Source: Rostratula benghalensis
Taxonomy: Eukaryota; Chordata; Aves; Charadriiformes; Rostratulidae
DNA length: 64,000 nt
Direction of reading: 5' to 3'
Assembly (NCBI GenBank): GCA_013399305.1
Contig: VXAI01000117.1
Coordinates: 1,576,590-1,640,589, forward strand
Shown here one piece after another: positions 58,970-64,000 of the stretch (its first letter is position 1; each line of letters opens with the position of its first letter). Below the pieces are notes generated by a model. The model saw nothing but the letters and a program-made list of their open reading frames with translations, was not told the origin of the DNA and did not search any database. Position numbers and translations under genes: made by a program.

Positions 58970-60683
58970 TCATATATTATTAAAAGCCAAGAAAACCGCA
59001 GAGAGAAAATAAATAAAATATAAGGTAAACCATCCTCTGCTGTGTCCTAACTTGCCCAGTTTTATGCATTTCATCACAGAGAAAAAACCCCCTTGGTTAT
59101 TTTACAGTTCTCTACAGTTTTAGTTGACGTCGTTAAGTGCTCAGCAAGCAATAAACTGTCCTTAGCATGATTTTAAGACCTTCTTAGAGAGCCATGGTAG
59201 TAATGCACAGTCCTAAATGCATCTCAGTTTCAGCTGACTTGGTGTATCTACACGATATCACAAGAGTTATATGGATCTGTATCCATGGGAAAAAAGGAGT
59301 ATCACTTGAAAGATTTCACTTTATGTTTAAAGCAGTTGGAAAAATGAAGGGCAATGAAGATTCCCCTGTGTTCACACAGAGTGGGGATAAAGGTGCTCAA
59401 AGTATTCAGGTCTGTAAAAAATATTCAGAGGGGCAAAGGAAATGTGTATATATTTGTGAAATGAGAAAAAGCTTAAATGAAAGCCTAATAAACCCCCAAA
59501 GGGTACTCCCAAAGCGAAAGAAAAGATGTTAATGCAATTACTGCTGATAAAATTTTTGAAGGAGTGTTTGTATATCAGAGAGAAATTAGTACATCTTCTT
59601 GGAATCCTTAATTACTGGCATGATATTGAAACAACAAAGCTGTCCTCTTCTAATGAGATAAATGAATGAATATCAGAAATGTTGTTCCATTTAATCCAGA
59701 AAATGAGAGCAGAGATCCAAACTTGTGTGATGTAAATCTGGAAGAACTCCAAAGAAGTCAAGAGTCTCCAACTCAGTCTCCAACGTAAGACAGCTGAGTT
59801 ACTATGCAGTAAGGAAACCCATAATGTACTGTCTAATCCCACTCTTGGGAGGAGAGAGGATATACGGTTAGTTCCCTTTGGTCTTCTGCACATGACTGAA
59901 GGCTGACTAATGTGCGGTTTGGCTAATGAGGTTCCCCTGCTTGGATCATTTGCCTCTTCTTGATGAGGTATTGAATGAGAGGCATTTGTTTCCATGTCAT
60001 TCTGTATTCTCTGTATAGAGATGGTTACTCTTCTGTTAATTGGAACAGGGCGTAATTTGGGGAATGGGATCTATTCAGTGTTCAGTTAGTATCATACATA
60101 AATCAAGAAAGTGAATGTTTCACTCAGACATAAATTAGCCTGTACAATTCTAGCTATGTTTAACCTGCTCACCAGGGTGCAGAACTTAGACTTGGTCTTC
60201 CATAGGGAATAAACAGGATTTCTTCTTTAAAGAAATGTCAAATATAAAGAAAGCAGAGCTTTCCTGTCCCTTAGATTTGAAGTCTGAATGCTTCGTCCTT
60301 GGATAATATTTCTTTATTTTTTTGAAAATGAAAGGTCTAATTTTCTCATGTAGGGGCCTTTAAGCAAAATGTTTGCTAACAGAGGTGTTCTTTAGGTACA
60401 AAGCAATTCAGATATAAGGTACAAGGTAGATACAAAAAGATGTAAATCTTGTGTCCATTTGGGTTAGTGGGTTTTGTGGTTGGTTTGCTTTGTGGTGTGG
60501 TTTGTTTGTGTTTGTTTGTAAAGAAAAGGGAGAAATACAGGACTATTGGTACTGACAGATGGCCTGAATGAGCTCAAGTGTTCAGATCAATGAATTCCAA
60601 ATTCCAGCATCATTTTGGGGATGCAAAATAAGTCATGGACATGTAAGTAGCATTTCTTGTGGTATGTATGACGGGTTGTTAAT

Positions 60684-61505
60684 CCATAGAATCATAGAAC
60701 TGTTTAGGTGGGAAAAGACCTTTAAGGTCATCAAGATTAACCTTAAACTTAACTGTGCTAAGTCCACCACTAAACTGTGACCATCTGCACCACAACAACA
60801 CATCTTTTAAATACTTCCAGTGGTGACTAACCACTTTGGATAGCATGTTCCAATGCATGAAAATCCTTTCAATGAAGAAATGTTTCCTAATAGTAATCTA
60901 AACATCCCCTGACAAATCTTGAGGATGTTTCTTCTTGTCTTGTTATTTGGAAGAAGACAGCAACCTACCTCTTGCTACAACCTTCTTTCAGGTAGTTGTA
61001 GAGAACAATAAGGTCTCCCCTGAGCCTCCTTTCCTTCAGATAAAACATGCCCAATTCCCTCAGCAGTTCCTCATAAGACTTGTGCTCTAGACCTTTCACC
61101 AGCTTCTTTGTTCTTCTTTGGACATGCTTTAACAGTGCCAAGTACAGGGGGATGATCATTTCCGTAGACCTGCTGGTGACACTATTTCTGATACTTCAGG
61201 ATACTATTGCCATTTTGGCCACCTGGACATTATGTCAGCTCAGACCCAGCTGTCTTTTGACCAACATCCTCAAGTCTATTTTCTGGTGGTCTGATTTCCA
61301 GGCACTCTTCCTTTAGATTGTAGCATCGAATGGGGTTTTTGCAACCAAAGTGCACTTTGTCCACCTCACCCAGCACTTGATCTCGTTGAATCTCATACAG
61401 TTGGCCTCAGCACATTGATCCAGCCTGTCCAGATCCTTCCATAGAATATTTCTACACTTAATCGGCACTCCGGCCCCACATAGTGTATTCACTTTATCCC
61501 ATTCT
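60684..61505 (-). mobile_element. CR1 LINE 3' fragment, minus strand
   Basis: Minus-strand CR1 carrying only the C-terminal part of ORF2 and the 3' UTR. The 3' end at about 60684 has ATTCTATG repeats (seen as CATAGAATCATAGAA on the plus strand). The region 60965-61159 still translates to a CR1 ORF2 C-terminal stretch with [19 protein letters not shown]. Upstream sequence to about 61505 is CR1-like but broken, and the boundary there is approximate. Its 3' region differs from that of the copy at 512, suggesting another CR1 subfamily. Confidence 0.9.
60965..61159 (-). pseudogene. CR1 ORF2 C-terminal remnant
   Basis: A 64-residue open stretch corresponding to the end of the CR1 reverse transcriptase protein: a [14 protein letters not shown] helix-like segment followed by the [14 protein letters not shown] motif that is also present in the copy at 688-904. 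The methionine is incidental. It has no catalytic residues and no function as a protein. Confidence 0.88.
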
Positions 61506-61664
61506 GAAGTGAATTACAGATTTCAATGGACTATTCCTTTAACTATTACTACATACATATTTTTCAATTAATGCAGTATTTCCTTGTATCATAGCTTTGT
61601 GTGACCTGGCGTCCTTCAGGTGATGGGGCCAGAGCAGGAAAAGGCCATGGCCTATCACTTGCTG
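61506..61664. other. Short unassigned spacer
   Basis: Sequence between the CR1 end and the tandem duplication. Nothing recognised. Confidence 0.4.
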
Positions 61665-61778
61665 ACTTGATGGGACTAGAACACTTTATTCTGGCTATAG
61701 GAGATAGAAATTGCTGTGCAAACTTGATGGGACTAGAACACTTTATTCTGGCTATAGGAGATGAAAATTGCTGTCTGA
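61665..61778 (+). repeat. 57-bp tandem duplication
   Basis: Two adjacent, nearly identical 57-bp units (61665-61721 and 61722-61778) start with ACTTGATGGGACTAG. The period is a multiple of three, so the plus-strand frame through it repeats a 19-residue unit. Differences are a few bases at the ends of the units. No gene can be confirmed, but a consensus splice donor (CAG followed by GTAAGT) lies 46 bases after it, at about 61828. Confidence 0.85.
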
Positions 61779-64000
61779 GTGAAGGAAAATAGACCCTAAG
61801 GCCTATTAGAGTAACCGAAGGAACAGGTAAGTACAAGGTGGTTGAGATTAGAAGTTCAACTATTCTTTAAATTTGTTAATAAACAAAACTTCAGGAATGG
61901 TGTGAACTATATCTTTTATAGTCATTGCATTTTTTAGCAGGAATAGGATAATGTTGCCAATTTCCTGGGTACTACTCATAAGCAAGCCTTTACTGACGTT
62001 TTCATCACCTAAAGAGCGAACAGACTAAAACAGATGTTTTTGTACTTCAAATAAGTTTTGGGGCAAATATGTACTCATTTCCTTTAGATTCTACGCCTTA
62101 GAAATCATATTGAGCCCTAGCATGGGCTGGCCAGATGTCATCAAATTTTCTTTTCCTTAAGGGTTTGTTCTTCCCCTAATGTACTCTTGTGACTACCACG
62201 GACACTACTGGGGAGTAATGCATGCCTAGAGGACAACTCTGGTCTCCCCAGTGAAAAAGGAGAGAGTGTGTATATTGGGGAGGGATGGGAAATGAACAGA
62301 AGGAAAAGCAAGGTTTTGAAGCTGTGTAATTATAGGCTGGTGTGTTAACTGTACCACCAGCCTGTGTGCAGTACTGAGCATTTGGCACAACAGAGCTTTG
62401 TTTCTCTGACTTAGAGATGAGCTCTTAAAAGAGTGGTGAACGAGCGGGGAAAAGAGCAAAGAAAAGCCCACCCAACTGGTAAATGTAGATGTGGCTGCTG
62501 AACAGATCTCAGAGATGCATTAGCCATGATGGGGCTAATGCTGCAGCTTTTTCTGCAGGTGGGTGCACATCACCTTCCCAGGCAGCGGTCTTGGCTTCCA
62601 TTAGACTGAGTGAGCATAGAAGTAGAAGAGTGTCCATAAAAGAACCTGAAGAATTGGGTCTCATAAGTGGTGTACAGGGAAGGTCTTTGACTTTCTCCAC
62701 AGATGGCCAAAACAGAAAATTAACCCCAGAGGTACACAGATTCCTACTCAATAACAGATTTCTGTTATAAGGATTCCAGTTAAGTCTTCATGCGAAGTTC
62801 TTTGGGAGGAGGCGGAATGCGGTATATTAAAACAAAAGAAGAAAGGAATGAACAAGAGTGAGACTGCACAGCAAAAAAAAATTAGCTTTGTAATGCACCC
62901 AAATGTTCACACACATGTCGCTACAGTACTATGGTGATTTATTCTTCCAGGTCATGCCTGAGTGTTGGAGACAGGTGTCTTTCGTCCACTTCCAGGAGCC
63001 CCCTTTCCCAACAAATTGTAGACAGAACCCCCACATGACAGACGCAGTCGCAAAATCCTGCAGATACTTATCTTTTTTTTCATTTAAGTAAATAAATCAT
63101 TCTCCCGCTCATCTATTTCTATATAACTTTATAACCAATTTCAGCTAGACTAACATGCACATCCTTTCAAAGAATAGCAGTTTTTAAAAATCATCTTAAA
63201 ATAGAGCTAATTTTCACTTCATTACTGGTGCTAGACCTCCTTACTCTTTTTTTTGCCTCAGAGTCTCAATCAGACCTGGCCATGCAGTAAAAAAGTATTC
63301 TCTTATTGCATTTAAGAACCTCCAAACCCCATGGAATAAATAGTGTAAAAAATAATAGTTTTTTCTTTGGCATTCTCATGATTTGGAGGAGATAATACAT
63401 GAAGGAAAGGTGTGGATGAGAGAAGACAGAACGCTGAGCAGACACTATTCTGAATTACCTTTGTAATTTTATATTTCTCTGACATGTTTGATGCTGTGTG
63501 CAGGTTCCCTTTGCTGTGTGTGATTTTCATGGAATATCCCAACAGAATTCAGTTACACAGTTGTGGGGATTACTGCAATATGTATCACGTTGTCTTCTAT
63601 GTGCCAGAAAAAGAGCCTCCAATTGTACGCAAGCAGTGATGCAGTTATGGAAAAATTCTACTTGCAGCTGCCAATTTTTCACTTTTATTGCTGGCTCAAA
63701 GAATTTCAAGCCTGCTGTCTGATGTATTCTGTGACAAAATATTATAAGCTGAATTTCCACTATCTGCATTAATAGGCTGTGCAGGCATAACATGTAAATA
63801 GCAGGTGCCAGCCTGGACACTTCTCTCTTTTGAAATGTCAAAGTTCTTTTGTGGGAATAAGGAAGAATTGAAGGCTTCTCAAAGGCTGTTCTTTTCTCTT
63901 CAGTAAGGAGAGCTATTTGTGCTTCCTCTCAATTATTTCCCCCTTCCCCCTCATTTTACTTTCTGGAGGAGAGCGTAGTGCTAACTGGATTGGTATATAC
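61779..64000. other. Unassigned right flank, no gene seen
   Basis: AT-leaning sequence with frames of up to about 104 codons (63527-63841, minus) and no recognised family. The only signal of note is the consensus donor CAG/GTAAGT at about 61825-61833. No mobile element or RNA gene was recognised to the window end. Confidence 0.4.

Larger units (their letters stand above)
56839..60683. other. Unassigned non-coding stretch
   Basis: No recognised gene. The frames at 59194-59532 (112 codons, plus) and 59612-59995 (127 codons, minus) show no domain or partner exon signals. A 16-bp direct repeat lies at 58547-58587 and a telomere-like motif at 58948-58969. G/T-rich sequence with GTTTG units occurs at about 60463-60520. 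Confidence 0.4.

Noticed and set aside
59612..59995. Open frame of 127 codons on the minus strand
   Set aside because: No known motif and no supporting splice signals; length is within chance expectation for this much sequence.
1..64000. CRISPR arrays, operons, phage or other microbial systems
   Set aside because: No regularly spaced repeats, no dense coding on either strand and no ribosome-binding patterns; the repeat content is avian.

Overview
The window reads as a piece of bird chromosome from a draft assembly. Three fragments of CR1, the dominant LINE of bird genomes, carry the CR1 hallmarks: a GDFN/SDH endonuclease and non-LTR reverse transcriptase reading frame, and a 3' end of short ATTCTRTG-type repeats instead of a poly(A) tail. 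Two long terminal repeats (LTRs) belong to one family that resembles the ERVL-type LTRs common in many birds. Two runs of N (905-1662 and 43266-43310) mark assembly gaps, one inside a CR1 and one inside a tetranucleotide microsatellite. A group within birds cannot be fixed from this sequence; the LTR family makes a neoavian bird (not a galliform) more likely, as inference.

Layout. 512 to about 3070: 5'-truncated CR1 on the minus strand with an almost open endonuclease-RT frame, interrupted by the large gap. About 3071-9701: unassigned AT-leaning sequence. 9707-10166: solo LTR, plus sense, with a perfect 5-bp target-site duplication. 10172-22656: unassigned, including a block at about 17940-19213 with a 90-nt foldback and a GC-rich palindrome. 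22657-23578: decayed plus-strand CR1. 23579-43162: unassigned; it holds a 43-bp direct repeat joined by an inverted repeat, and stretches rich in homeodomain-type motifs that may be conserved non-coding elements. 43163-43355: (TTTC)n with a gap. About 44100-44412: exon-like segment ending in a consensus splice donor. 52710 to about 53211: second LTR of the same family, 3'-truncated. 56322-56424 and 56728-56838: purine-rich tandem repeats. 60684 to about 61505: minus-strand CR1 3' fragment. 61665-61778: 57-bp tandem duplication followed by a consensus splice donor.

I found no host protein-coding gene that I can name. Nearly all open frames are under 130 codons, none of the non-repeat ones shows a family I recognise, and the longest ones lie in CR1. 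The window is best described as intergenic or long-intron sequence. No CRISPR array, tRNA, rRNA, operon or other microbial system is present, and I do not see a novel multi-gene system. The most useful leads are structural: the 90-nt hairpin, the two LTRs that have lost different core elements, the exon-like segments, and the candidate conserved non-coding blocks.
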